A stretch of DNA of 64,000 bases from Halostella salina (lineage in GTDB: Archaea > Halobacteriota > Halobacteria > Halobacteriales > Natronoarchaeaceae): NCBI RefSeq assembly GCF_003675855.1, contig NZ_RCIH01000009.1, positions 124,001-188,000 of the forward strand, written 5' to 3'. The notes beneath the pieces were generated by a model. The model worked only from the letters and a program-made list of their open reading frames with translations, was not told where the DNA came from and searched no databases. The position numbers and the translations under genes were made by a program. The first letter of the stretch is position 1; each line of letters opens with the position of its first letter. This document shows positions 25,955-34,697 of the stretch, piece by piece.

Positions 25955-26407
25955 ATGACTCGATGGCGAGCGAAGCGCCGGTACGAGGCAAACCGGCGGT
26001 TCGGCGAGCGTGCAGATGAGGCGCTCGTAGCCATCTCTATCCTCAAAGCTAAGCGCGACGGCATCGATCTCGAGCAGAGTGAGGACGACTTGCGAGCGAA
26101 ACTTGAATCAGGCCGCCACCTACTTGAGCAAATTCGCGACGCGCTCGATGAAGATCCGAACGCTGACCCGTATGAATTAGCCATCGCTGAGCAGATTCAG
26201 GAGAACGCGATTACTGCACGCTCCCGGTTGGTCGGCGATTTCGATGACCTGATTGAGGTCATGGAAGCCGCTGAAGAGACCCTCACCTATCAACAGGGTC
26301 TTGATGACGTCCGTGAAAAGTTGAAGGAGATCTCGGAGACCGCGAACCGCACTTCTCGAGATAGTATCAATCGTATGCGGGGTACTCTTGCCAACGGAAC
26401 TCGCTGA
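25955..26407 (+). CDS. Small coiled-coil protein between addA and a metalloprotease
   Basis: 150 residues, almost entirely helical and charged, basic at the N-terminus (MTRWRAKRRYEANRRFGERAD) and heptad-like from about residue 70 (IAEQIQENAITARSRL...). No known motif. A TATA-like ACTTATATCA lies at 25916-25925, about 30-39 bp before the ATG, so it may have its own promoter as well as read-through from addA. It overlaps the metalloprotease gene by 20 bp, which implies translational coupling. It may be a regulator, inhibitor or substrate of the protease; that is inferred only from coupling. Confidence 0.7.
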   Translation: MTRWRAKRRYEANRRFGERADEALVAISILKAKRDGIDLEQSEDDLRAKLESGRHLLEQIRDALDEDPNADPYELAIAEQIQENAITARSRLVGDFDDLIEVMEAAEETLTYQQGLDDVREKLKEISETANRTSRDSINRMRGTLANGTR

Positions 26408-27506
26408 GTCCCAAGTTGCGTTTCTTCGGGGCAAATTCGAGGCCGCCCGCGAAGTCTTGGATTCTCTCGATACTCGGATTCCTGTGACAGATTCGATTTA
26501 CAGCTCCGTGGAGGATGGATTCGATAATATCGAGGAAACGCGTTCTCTCTACGAGCGAGCGTACGACCAGGAACCGGATGCAGAAGCGACTCACGAACTG
26601 TATGAAGAGTATCTAGGAGCCATCGATACTGTTGCCCTAGAGCTCCAAGTTCTGGAGACGGAACTTGTTTACTTAGATCTACATCAGTATCAACGCAATT
26701 CGGCTACATCTGGCCGGCTTGACCATGCATCGTCGATCTCATCTGAGCTCGAGGATGCATTTGGAATCGATATTACAGTCCTCCCGGTGATCTGGAATGG
26801 ATTTGCGATCGATCCTCTTGATGAAAATATTCCTGCGACTGGTGATCTGAGCCAAATTTACGCCCTCATCCTCCCTAGAACCCAGAGTGACCCAGAGGTC
26901 TATGCCCCGATATTCGCCCATGAAATCGCGCATGCGGTCTTGGACCGACACGACGAACTAAGGACGGGCTTCAATAATGCCGTAAGAGAAATCCAGGGAC
27001 GAACCCGGCAAGAGATTGATGATGAGGCTCAGTTTGCACGCTCGTGGCGGGCTTGGTTTGAGGAACTGTTTTGTGATGTCTGTGGAGTATTGACTTTTGG
27101 GCCGTCTTATCTCGCTTCGCTTGTTAGGCACCTTCATCATTCCAATCCGTATTATATTGAGGAGGATCCAGATGGAGACCTACATCCACCGCCTGCACTT
27201 CGGTTCGATCTTGTGATGGATCTCTCTGACGAGTACTTCCCGAACCTTCTGAACGGGATTCGAGATGACCGTATCGCGTTCGAACGCCACCTCGATGCTC
27301 TGGAACACAGTCAGCCTCGAATATACGACACCTACGACTACGGTGAGCTCAGGACATTCATTACACAAGAGGTTCCGGCATCGGTCGATCATGATCTCGA
27401 GGCACTCGTCGACGACATCACAGCCGGTGTGACTCCTGATGACCGGCCGGAACGATCTCACCGGTTAGCCGCAAACCAATATTGGCTGGATACCTATCCA
27501 CCTTAG
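26388..27506 (+). CDS. Zinc metalloprotease (gluzincin-like)
   Basis: 372 residues from a TTG at 26388, the only start compatible with the frame; it lies inside the upstream gene. The catalytic motif is HEIAH (178-182), and a candidate third ligand follows in FEELFCDVCG (224-233), the E-x-x-x-D pattern of gluzincins. The first 120 residues are helical. No signal peptide or membrane segment, so it acts in the cytoplasm. Residues 237-260 (GPSYLASLVRHLHHSNPYY) form a helix next to the active site. It shares its last 4 bp with the convergent Argonaute gene. A cytoplasmic protease in an AddAB operon suggests activation or removal of a partner after DNA damage or infection. Confidence 0.82.
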   Translation: MPTELAESQVAFLRGKFEAAREVLDSLDTRIPVTDSIYSSVEDGFDNIEETRSLYERAYDQEPDAEATHELYEEYLGAIDTVALELQVLETELVYLDLHQYQRNSATSGRLDHASSISSELEDAFGIDITVLPVIWNGFAIDPLDENIPATGDLSQIYALILPRTQSDPEVYAPIFAHEIAHAVLDRHDELRTGFNNAVREIQGRTRQEIDDEAQFARSWRAWFEELFCDVCGVLTFGPSYLASLVRHLHHSNPYYIEEDPDGDLHPPPALRFDLVMDLSDEYFPNLLNGIRDDRIAFERHLDALEHSQPRIYDTYDYGELRTFITQEVPASVDHDLEALVDDITAGVTPDDRPERSHRLAANQYWLDTYPP

Positions 27507-29698
27507 AACGGCGGGTAGGTGAGGCGTGAAACACGGTCGTGACTGAGACGACTATTCATTCTCCGAGTGAGGTACACCGTCAGAGGGTCTTTGATTCCCT
27601 TTGAAGGCGCGCCCCAATTCAGTTCCGAGAGATAGAACGCATCCCGTCCGACTGAGTAAATGTCGAAATCTCCCTCTTCAACGGAAATCTCACAGAGAAT
27701 CGGCTGCGGGGTCCCCTCACCTAGTCGGGGTGCATCGGTCGTGACAATCAGGACGGTCTCATCATCCAGCTGAGCATACGAACCCATATCCGGCATTCCG
27801 TCGTCGTCGTAGATGCGATAGGTGGGAGAATGTTGGACGTCGACGCCCACCCATTCGAATGACTCAGTTACGAAATCATTTGATTTCAGATACTCTACCC
27901 CCTCTTTGAGGCCGGAGATCTCATCGTCGCCGAGGTACCCGTTTCGGTGAATCGTGAGGGAACTCAGTTGATCGAACCCAGAGCGAGGATCGTTGACCGC
28001 ACCCTGAACGGCCCGAATCAGAATCTGCTTCGCCATCCCTTGGTTCGTCACCGTACTTCGCCCGGTCGGATTCGTCTCCTCTGTTTGATAGAGAATCTGG
28101 TTGTCAGTACCTGAGACTACTACTCCGCTAGCAACGGTTCGGTCACGACCTGTTACGCTAAGTCCGAGGTAGGCGTCTGTATCGAGCTGATTCTCGATGC
28201 TGAATGGAATCACGCCTAGCTTTACCCCTAACCCGACTGCCGTGTTCGAAATGACATCGGCCTCGTGTCCCGACCGCTGGGCGCTTCGCAGATTCGTTGC
28301 GGTTAACGATTGGAGCGGCTTCCCGTCCAGTATCTCGATCAATTTGTGGTAGACATCTTCGTCGTATTCGGGGAGATACCCAAAGCCGGCGTCGACATCC
28401 TCAAGCGAGCGTTGCCATTCTTCGACCTCTCGCGGGTCCTCGTAGTTGACTCTTCCAGGCCGATCCGAGAGGATGAGTCCAAGGTGTTCCTCAACATATT
28501 CTCGCACCTGCTGATAGGCACTGAGCGCTTCGTCTTCCGTCCCCTCTGGGAAGAGGACAGCCACACTGAAATCCTGGTCAAACGTGCGTCGAGGGCCGAC
28601 TTCCTCGAGATACCCCTGCTTTGCTGGGTTCCAGTATTCTTGGGTGAGATCGCTGCCGTCAAAGCTGATGTTCGGTCGCCCAATCGCCATTTCCGTTGAA
28701 GGGTCGTCGCCAAACGTCAGTACCGGATAACCGTATGCGCTGATCCCGTCGCGTACCGATGATGGGCTAATGTCGGTCTGGATAGAGCCGATACTGATGT
28801 CCCCGATCAGCTCACGGAAGTCTTCGACTCTTTGCCATCGCTCCTGAGGCCCGAACGTCGCCCGTTGGCTGATTTCGTCCGGGCGATCCTCAGACGGTGC
28901 AAACAGGAGTAACGACGGAGCAGCTGGGTACCAATCACTATTCCCGTACTGAATTTTGACGGTTGGCTCAGATGGATCTATGCTGTCGGCATATCGCTTC
29001 CCATGCCGGCTCTCGATCTCATCTAGTGTCTCGTTGTCGAACCGGCCGGGTGGAATCTCGGAGACTGTCGTGTTCTCAAAGACTCCCGTGACAGTGCAAG
29101 AAGACCGCTCCGAGGTTTGGTAGATGAATGTACGCCCGACGAGTTCGTCGTTGACTCGATCTATTCCCCAGTCGGGGTGATTTAGATAGTCTGCTAGCGT
29201 CCTCGATCCGAATGCACCTAACGTCGGATCTAATGTGATGAGAGGTCGGTCGTGATGACTAATTCGTACTTCGACGCCGGGGTGGACATCGTATCCTTCG
29301 ATACGCGCTTCTCGGTCCTCATGATAGAACGTGTTTCTCGTAGAGTCGTACCAGTAATTGTCCGCTTCGAGATCATCTTTCAGTTCCTCGATTATCGCTT
29401 CCTGTAGAACCTTGAAATCGATCCACACAGAGAAATCGAGTTCGGATTCATGTGCGAATTCTAGCTCCGCTCCGTCCGCAGATTGAATCGTTCCATAATC
29501 CCGCTCGGTGCCGATTACTGCGATATAATGGCGACCGCCTTGGTTGTACCAACGTGCCCTCCCACCTACATTCCTTTCGAGGATTGTGGCGTGGGCATTG
29601 AGGAGGGAGTAGTTATCGTTGGGCTGGGGATCGATATCATAGAGGTCCGCAGTTACTGACGGCACGTCGATTTCAAACGAATTGATGAACCGACCCAT
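27503..29698 (-). CDS. Prokaryotic Argonaute, long form, PIWI probably catalytically inactive
   Basis: 731 residues. N and L1 regions (1-180), a PAZ-like region around residues 185-260 (ELVGRTFIYQTS...), a MID domain (about 355-470: NPAKQGYLEEVGPRRTF, then YHKLIEIL ... PLQSL for 5'-end binding), and PIWI (about 480-731: YLGLSVTG, LTIHRNG, SPTYRIYD, GTPQPILCE, LSELNWGAPSKG). In active enzymes the first PIWI Asp lies where S514 is, and the HRDG Asp is N586 here. Two of the expected catalytic acids are thus replaced, so it likely binds guide and target without cutting and recruits an effector. It converges with the protease gene and diverges from a CoiA-like nuclease. Family call rests on motif pattern. 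Confidence 0.82.
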   Translation of the reverse strand: MGRFINSFEIDVPSVTADLYDIDPQPNDNYSLLNAHATILERNVGGRARWYNQGGRHYIAVIGTERDYGTIQSADGAELEFAHESELDFSVWIDFKVLQEAIIEELKDDLEADNYWYDSTRNTFYHEDREARIEGYDVHPGVEVRISHHDRPLITLDPTLGAFGSRTLADYLNHPDWGIDRVNDELVGRTFIYQTSERSSCTVTGVFENTTVSEIPPGRFDNETLDEIESRHGKRYADSIDPSEPTVKIQYGNSDWYPAAPSLLLFAPSEDRPDEISQRATFGPQERWQRVEDFRELIGDISIGSIQTDISPSSVRDGISAYGYPVLTFGDDPSTEMAIGRPNISFDGSDLTQEYWNPAKQGYLEEVGPRRTFDQDFSVAVLFPEGTEDEALSAYQQVREYVEEHLGLILSDRPGRVNYEDPREVEEWQRSLEDVDAGFGYLPEYDEDVYHKLIEILDGKPLQSLTATNLRSAQRSGHEADVISNTAVGLGVKLGVIPFSIENQLDTDAYLGLSVTGRDRTVASGVVVSGTDNQILYQTEETNPTGRSTVTNQGMAKQILIRAVQGAVNDPRSGFDQLSSLTIHRNGYLGDDEISGLKEGVEYLKSNDFVTESFEWVGVDVQHSPTYRIYDDDGMPDMGSYAQLDDETVLIVTTDAPRLGEGTPQPILCEISVEEGDFDIYSVGRDAFYLSELNWGAPSKGIKDPLTVYLTRRMNSRLSHDRVSRLTYPPF

Positions 29699-29722
29699 TG
29701 TCTTCTATTCCCTGTTGACAGG

Positions 29723-29730
29723 ATATAATA
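29723..29730 (-). promoter_or_regulatory. TATA box of the Argonaute gene
   Basis: ATATAATA on the + strand, 25-32 bp before the ATG at 29698 on the minus strand. A second AT-rich element, ATTCTATAGG at 29848-29857, lies 24-33 bp before the divergent CoiA-like gene. Confidence 0.6.
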
Positions 29731-29880
29731 CCCCGCGGTTCTCCGCTGAATTGCTAGTGATTGGGGTGAGAAAATCGATCTAACCATGCCACGAAGTACT
29801 TATTCTAGATTTATTTCTCAATCGAGGGCCGCAATAGGGGCATTATTCTATAGGTGGAGTGCTAAGCTGCGACAGCTAGT

Positions 29881-30987
29881 ATGCCGTTCTTGGCCCTCCA
29901 CGACGGTACCGAGGTTATCCCGAATCAGGTACAGAAAGGGGATTTCCTCGAGTGCTCGAAATGCGGCGATCAATTAAAAATTCGCAACTCCCATCGCCGG
30001 ACGGGGTCGTTCGTCGCGCGGCATTTCTACCACGCTGCTGAAGAGGAGACGGACTGTGGCGGTGAATCTCCACCTCATTTGCGGATGAAGTCGATCGCGT
30101 ATTCGAAGCTCACGACCGAGTATCCCGACGCCACAATAGGACTAGAACAGCAGCTGGGTGACCGGCGTGCCGATATTCTCGTTGAGTTTCCACAGCCTCG
30201 ATTCCCTGAGGGCCGTGGGATCGGCGTCGAAGTACAGCACAAACACGAGGACAAGGATGTCGATGCAGTAACCGCTGAGTATCTCGCTGCAGAGTATAGT
30301 GTCATCTGGCTGGGAGAAGAGGACTTCTCCGGATTCAACGTCGATCTCTCTGGCATTCTCTCGACTTGGCCTCACGCGGTCCAACACGACTTCAGCGACG
30401 GGTATCACGGCGTCATCCACTGGCTCCGACAACCAAAGCCAGCCAATCCCTCGATAGACGTCGTCCTCCCGCGAGAATATCTAGCTGAACACAGCGAGGG
30501 GCTTCGTCGAGCATGGGAGTACGGGAAGTTCGATCAGGGAGGCCAATCGGACTGGAACGATCTCGGATTCTGGTGGTTGAGTGCCTCGTATGACCCGTAC
30601 CAGAAGTGGTTCAAACTCACCGAGACGCCTGACGGGCGGACGATGCTTCAGCTCGGGAAGCAGGTCCGCGGTACTGAACACGTGCTCGCTCCAGTTCAGA
30701 CTGGACACTCTCGGAATCGGGGGAAGGTTCACAGCTTGGCTTACGAGGTGGATTCAGCAGATACCTCCGCTGGCGAATGGGCAGATATCGAAAAGGCGTG
30801 GCTGGAAACCGGCTTACAGAGCACTTCAGTTATCTTCAAGCTCGTTGCAACCCCGAGCGGGGAGATCGCTCTATCGCTGGGAAAGTACAAGGAACACAGC
30901 GACGACGGCGAGTTCATTACCGTCTCTACCGAGTTCCAGCGTAATCTCAAAGAAAACCTTCACGAACTGGCTAACCTATTGGGATGA
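29881..30987 (+). CDS. CoiA-like nuclease with N-terminal zinc ribbon
   Basis: 368 residues. An N-terminal zinc-ribbon-like motif C25-x2-C28 with a further cysteine at 59, then H66, then a CoiA-type nuclease core: LRMKSIAYSKL, GDRRADILVEF (D98) and GIGVEVQHKH (E117, Q119), then VIWLGEE. The ExQ variant of the PD-(D/E)XK core is typical of CoiA-like proteins. CoiA enzymes are competence or defence-associated DNA nucleases. The C-terminal 200 residues are a separate unknown domain rich in beta strands. It is divergent from the Argonaute gene, sharing a spacer of 182 bp, and is 63 bp upstream of the GmrSD-like gene on the same strand. It is a candidate effector for the inactive Argonaute. Confidence 0.8.
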   Translation: MPFLALHDGTEVIPNQVQKGDFLECSKCGDQLKIRNSHRRTGSFVARHFYHAAEEETDCGGESPPHLRMKSIAYSKLTTEYPDATIGLEQQLGDRRADILVEFPQPRFPEGRGIGVEVQHKHEDKDVDAVTAEYLAAEYSVIWLGEEDFSGFNVDLSGILSTWPHAVQHDFSDGYHGVIHWLRQPKPANPSIDVVLPREYLAEHSEGLRRAWEYGKFDQGGQSDWNDLGFWWLSASYDPYQKWFKLTETPDGRTMLQLGKQVRGTEHVLAPVQTGHSRNRGKVHSLAYEVDSADTSAGEWADIEKAWLETGLQSTSVIFKLVATPSGEIALSLGKYKEHSDDGEFITVSTEFQRNLKENLHELANLLG

Positions 30988-31050
30988 CCTGATGTGGCCC
31001 GGAAACCCGCCCACAACGGTAAATGGACGGACTACAAACAGCAGTCAATA

Positions 31051-33492
31051 ATGTCGGACGAGGCTGACGATTTGTATGATAAGTACATCGACTACGATGG
31101 CAGAGATCTCGATACCCGGAATGTCGGTGATGGGAAGGTAGTTCGGCCGATTACGGCCGAGAATTTCGAGATGGAGAAACGGACTCTGGGGGAGGTCCTC
31201 ACCGATCAGAAGTTCAACGTACCAGAGTACCAGCGACTGTACTCGTGGAAGAACATCCACCACGAACAGTATTGGTCGGACATCGTGCAGTTCGTGAATG
31301 CCGACCTAGTCGCTGACCGACGCGAAGTGTCGGACGTGTTCTTCAGCTCGATGTACTTCGCGGTCAACGACGACAAACAGGTGTACGAGGTCATCGACGG
31401 CCAACAGCGCCTGACGACGACACACCTGCTGTTGCGCGTCCTTATGGAGCACCTCGAGGATGTCGACCCAGCTTCTATCGAGGACGATACCCTGGCGGAG
31501 TTTCGGGACTACGGGATCGGACGAATCACCGATATCCTCTATGTGGAGGAGATGTTCGGCAAACGTGAGCCTCGGCTCACGCTGAACAAACACGACGCTG
31601 AATTTTTCAAAGCCCTCATGATGGGGCCCTCCGCCCAGGTGGACTACCTCAAGAACGAGGCCGACTTCAGCATTCACGGGAACAACAGCGATGCAGTACA
31701 AGTCTCGGAATGTCTGGACCGGTTCGGTACCACGGACGATGAACTCGCGGACTTGGATACTGACTCGCTGTCCTTAGGGGCGTTCTTCAAACTGTACCGC
31801 TCACACCGGCGGTTGTTGAACGCTTACGAGTTCTACGACGAGAAGATTAGCGGCGTCGTCGCCGACGCCGAGACGCCGGACGAGACTGTGCGAGCGCTCG
31901 TGAATATCCTTAACTACGTCTACAACTCCTACCACGTCGGGGAGTACCTGATTCGAGAGGCGGAGTCGGATTTCCGGATGCAGATCTTCGAGATTTTGAA
32001 CGACCGCGGCGTCGATCTGACGAAAATCGACCGTATCAGGGCGGCGGTCGTGAACGCGTTCTTCGATACCGACGTGAAAGACGAGTACGTCGACAAGTGG
32101 GAGGATATCGTGGTGGCGTTCGCAACCGATGGTGACGCCATCGACGACTACCTCTCGATCTATCTAAGTATCGTCGACGATGGCATCGACAGGATTGGTG
32201 ACGCGAGCGCCGAACTGACCAACGCCTTCGACACGAGGAACATCGACTCGGATGTCGTCCCGCGGCTTCGGAATCTCGATGAAGCGAAGGCCTTCCTCGA
32301 CTACGCGCACGACCTCGTCCACTACTACCAAGATATCACGACCACGGAGCTCGCCGCCGAGGACCTTGAGTTAGCCAGTCACCGAGATCAGTGTCGGGAA
32401 ATCCTTGTTCGCCTCAATAACCAACAGATGGATCAGTGGCGGCCATTCGTCCTGGCGCTCTACTATCACACCAATCCTGAATCGGAACGGGATGCAGCAC
32501 AGTTCCACCGCGTACTAGAGACTATCGAGAAACTCAACCTGCGACGGCTCCTCATCTCTGAACGACCGAGTATTTTCCGCGAGGTCTTCATCGAGGCCGT
32601 TGAGGAGTTCAATCTCGCACCAACTGCCGACGCCACTCCAGATAGTGTATACGAGCCCTCTCGAGAGTACCTCATCACCGAGATGCGTTCCTCTACGCCG
32701 ACGCTGTTCGGCGACCGGTTTGTCGATACGGTCGTTCAGACGCAGTCCTGGAGTACCGGAACGGCGCGACTGCTCTTCGGGAAGATCGCACAGGATCACT
32801 TCGACGACAGTAGTCGTGCCGTCGAACGAGACCTGAACATGGGGAACATACATCTCGAACACGTCCTCCCGCAGACTCCCGTCAGCGACCCGGAAGACCC
32901 GACGTGGCTTCGGGAGTTTTTCAAACTCGACTCGGAGCCGAACATCGAGATCGCGTCAGAGATCGAACGCTATATCGAGCTAGTGCAGCGCTCTGATCTC
33001 GACGAAGAGGAGGAGCGACTGAAAGACAATATATCGGAGTTCATTACACAGGGGTTCATCGACGATATCGGGAACTTCCTCCTGCTCCGTGACACCGATA
33101 ATATCGGGGCGAGTAATCGGCCACTCGCCGAGAAGATGACGCAGTACTACTCCGAAATCGACGGTTTCGCCAGTATCTACCCCAATCGATATTTCACGGC
33201 CGAATACGGCAACGTCGATCGCGACTCCCTCGACAAACTCCGTGAGCAGCACGATGGCGGTGACGTTTCGAATGTGGACGCCGATGTAGTGGCGTATTTC
33301 AACTCCTTCTGGACCTACGAGACTCTGCAGGATCGACGAATTGAGCTCCTCTTGGATATTCTGTCGACGCTTGGGTTCGATTCGTTTGAGGACGAGTTCG
33401 GGATTGAATCCGACCAAGATGAGGTACGCCACGAAATTCGAGAGAAGACGGACCAAGAGTTTGAGAAACGTCTGTCTGTCCGATCGCTTTAA
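31051..33492 (+). CDS. GmrSD-type restriction protein (DUF262 + DUF1524 HNH)
   Basis: About 813 residues from the ATG at 31051; an in-frame GTG at 30994 adds 19 poorly conserved-looking residues. The N-terminal DUF262 domain has FNVPEYQRLYSW and the signature DGQQRLTT (about 115-122), a ParB-like nucleotide-hydrolysing fold. The C-terminal DUF1524 domain has HLEHVLPQ (about 600), the HNH-type His-x-x-x-P. These two domains make a fused GmrSD/BrxU-type type IV enzyme, which cuts modified phage DNA using NTP hydrolysis. Catalytic motifs appear intact. It is probably co-transcribed with the CoiA-like gene and adds to the defence island. Confidence 0.9.
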   Translation: MSDEADDLYDKYIDYDGRDLDTRNVGDGKVVRPITAENFEMEKRTLGEVLTDQKFNVPEYQRLYSWKNIHHEQYWSDIVQFVNADLVADRREVSDVFFSSMYFAVNDDKQVYEVIDGQQRLTTTHLLLRVLMEHLEDVDPASIEDDTLAEFRDYGIGRITDILYVEEMFGKREPRLTLNKHDAEFFKALMMGPSAQVDYLKNEADFSIHGNNSDAVQVSECLDRFGTTDDELADLDTDSLSLGAFFKLYRSHRRLLNAYEFYDEKISGVVADAETPDETVRALVNILNYVYNSYHVGEYLIREAESDFRMQIFEILNDRGVDLTKIDRIRAAVVNAFFDTDVKDEYVDKWEDIVVAFATDGDAIDDYLSIYLSIVDDGIDRIGDASAELTNAFDTRNIDSDVVPRLRNLDEAKAFLDYAHDLVHYYQDITTTELAAEDLELASHRDQCREILVRLNNQQMDQWRPFVLALYYHTNPESERDAAQFHRVLETIEKLNLRRLLISERPSIFREVFIEAVEEFNLAPTADATPDSVYEPSREYLITEMRSSTPTLFGDRFVDTVVQTQSWSTGTARLLFGKIAQDHFDDSSRAVERDLNMGNIHLEHVLPQTPVSDPEDPTWLREFFKLDSEPNIEIASEIERYIELVQRSDLDEEEERLKDNISEFITQGFIDDIGNFLLLRDTDNIGASNRPLAEKMTQYYSEIDGFASIYPNRYFTAEYGNVDRDSLDKLREQHDGGDVSNVDADVVAYFNSFWTYETLQDRRIELLLDILSTLGFDSFEDEFGIESDQDEVRHEIREKTDQEFEKRLSVRSL

Positions 33493-33594
33493 CCCCCTCT
33501 GAGAAGTCGGTTTTGCGAGTACCTGTCGAAGCCTTCTCAGCTGACTATCCTATCCAGCTTCGCCATCCCCACAGAAGGTGCCGACCTCCTTTGC

Positions 33595-33876
33595 CGAAAT
33601 GAAAGGAACGAACGAAACGAATGGAATGAAGTAAACGAGATTGGTGAATTGAATTCTCCAAACGAACTGGTTTGTCCCTGGTTGGCCATTTGCAGAAACG
33701 AACAAAACGAACGGAACGAATTGAGTGGTAGAAATGAACGCAATTAGTTCAACGAGCGAAACGAACAGTTGGTTTTAACATCGTAGTAATCCTCTCACCG
33801 AGTGAAACACCCTCACCGAACGCACCGAACTAAACGACCAAAACGAACGAAACGAATACAACGAGAGAAACGAAGA
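33595..33876 (+). repeat. GAACGAAACGA repeats: candidate partition centromere
   Basis: About 280 bp directly upstream of parA carrying at least seven imperfect copies of (G)AACGAAACGAA, e.g. near 33606, 33700, 33748 and 33838-33864, interspersed with related AACGAnnGAA units. Position and composition fit a plasmid centromere (parS-like array). The final copies overlap the expected parA promoter, so ParA or its partner may also autoregulate. The same word recurs inside the partner gene and elsewhere on the element. Confidence 0.65.
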
Positions 33877-33878
33877 TA

Positions 33879-34697
33879 ATGACCGACACCAATACCGCAC
33901 GAATCACGGTGGCGAATCAGAAGGGTGGCGCGGGGAAGACAACCGACGTCATTCATACTGGCGGCGCACTCGCTGCCCGAGGCCACGACGTCCTCCTGGT
34001 CGACATCGACTACCACGGAGGGCTCACCTGCTCGCTTGGCTACAACGATCTGTACTACGATACCGACCGTACGACGCTGTTCGACGTCCTCGACTTCGAC
34101 CAGATGGAGTCGGTGAACGACATCATCGTCGAGCACGAGGAATTCGACATCCTTCCCGCCAGCGAGAAACTCGCGAACAACAAGAACATCCAGACGCTGC
34201 TTGAGGCGCCGAAGAGTCGCGAGCGGTTGGAGATGACTCTCGACGAACTCGAGAAGGACTACGACTACATCATCGTCGACACGCCACCATCCCTGAACGT
34301 CCTCACCGACAACGCCCTCGTCGCAACCGGCAACGTCGTCATCCCCGTCATTCCCGAGAAGCTCAACGCCAACAGCCTCCAGATTTTCGCAAAGCAGCTG
34401 AGTTCCCTCGAACAGGCGTACGGAGACATCAATCGGCTCGCGATTGTCTGTAACCGCGTCGAGCAGAACGCTGAACACCGCGACACCATCGAGGAGATCG
34501 AGTCGGCGTACTCCCTCCCGGTGTTCGAGATCCCGAAGCGGACCGACCTCTCCCAGTCGATCGGCGAGGGGGTGTCCGTCTTCGGCTTCGGCAAGGAGAA
34601 CCAGCGCGTCGAGGATGCACGCAACCTATTCAACGAGATCGCCGACCTGTTCGACGAAACGTTTGAGAAGACCGCACCTGAGGAGGTGGAAGCATGA
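33879..34697 (+). CDS. parA: ParA-family partition ATPase
   Basis: 272 residues. Deviant Walker A KGGAGKTT at the N-terminus, DVLLVDIDYHGG (the Walker A' Asp), YIIVDTPPSLN (Walker B) and the C-terminal helices usual for Soj/ParA proteins. It lacks an N-terminal HTH, so it is the small type in which the partner binds the centromere. ParA dimers coat the nucleoid with ATP and pull partner-centromere complexes. The downstream gene overlaps by 4 bp and the repeat array lies immediately upstream, giving a complete partition module. One oddity is D in GKTTDVIHTG where S/T-rich sequence is usual. Confidence 0.94.
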   Translation: MTDTNTARITVANQKGGAGKTTDVIHTGGALAARGHDVLLVDIDYHGGLTCSLGYNDLYYDTDRTTLFDVLDFDQMESVNDIIVEHEEFDILPASEKLANNKNIQTLLEAPKSRERLEMTLDELEKDYDYIIVDTPPSLNVLTDNALVATGNVVIPVIPEKLNANSLQIFAKQLSSLEQAYGDINRLAIVCNRVEQNAEHRDTIEEIESAYSLPVFEIPKRTDLSQSIGEGVSVFGFGKENQRVEDARNLFNEIADLFDETFEKTAPEEVEA

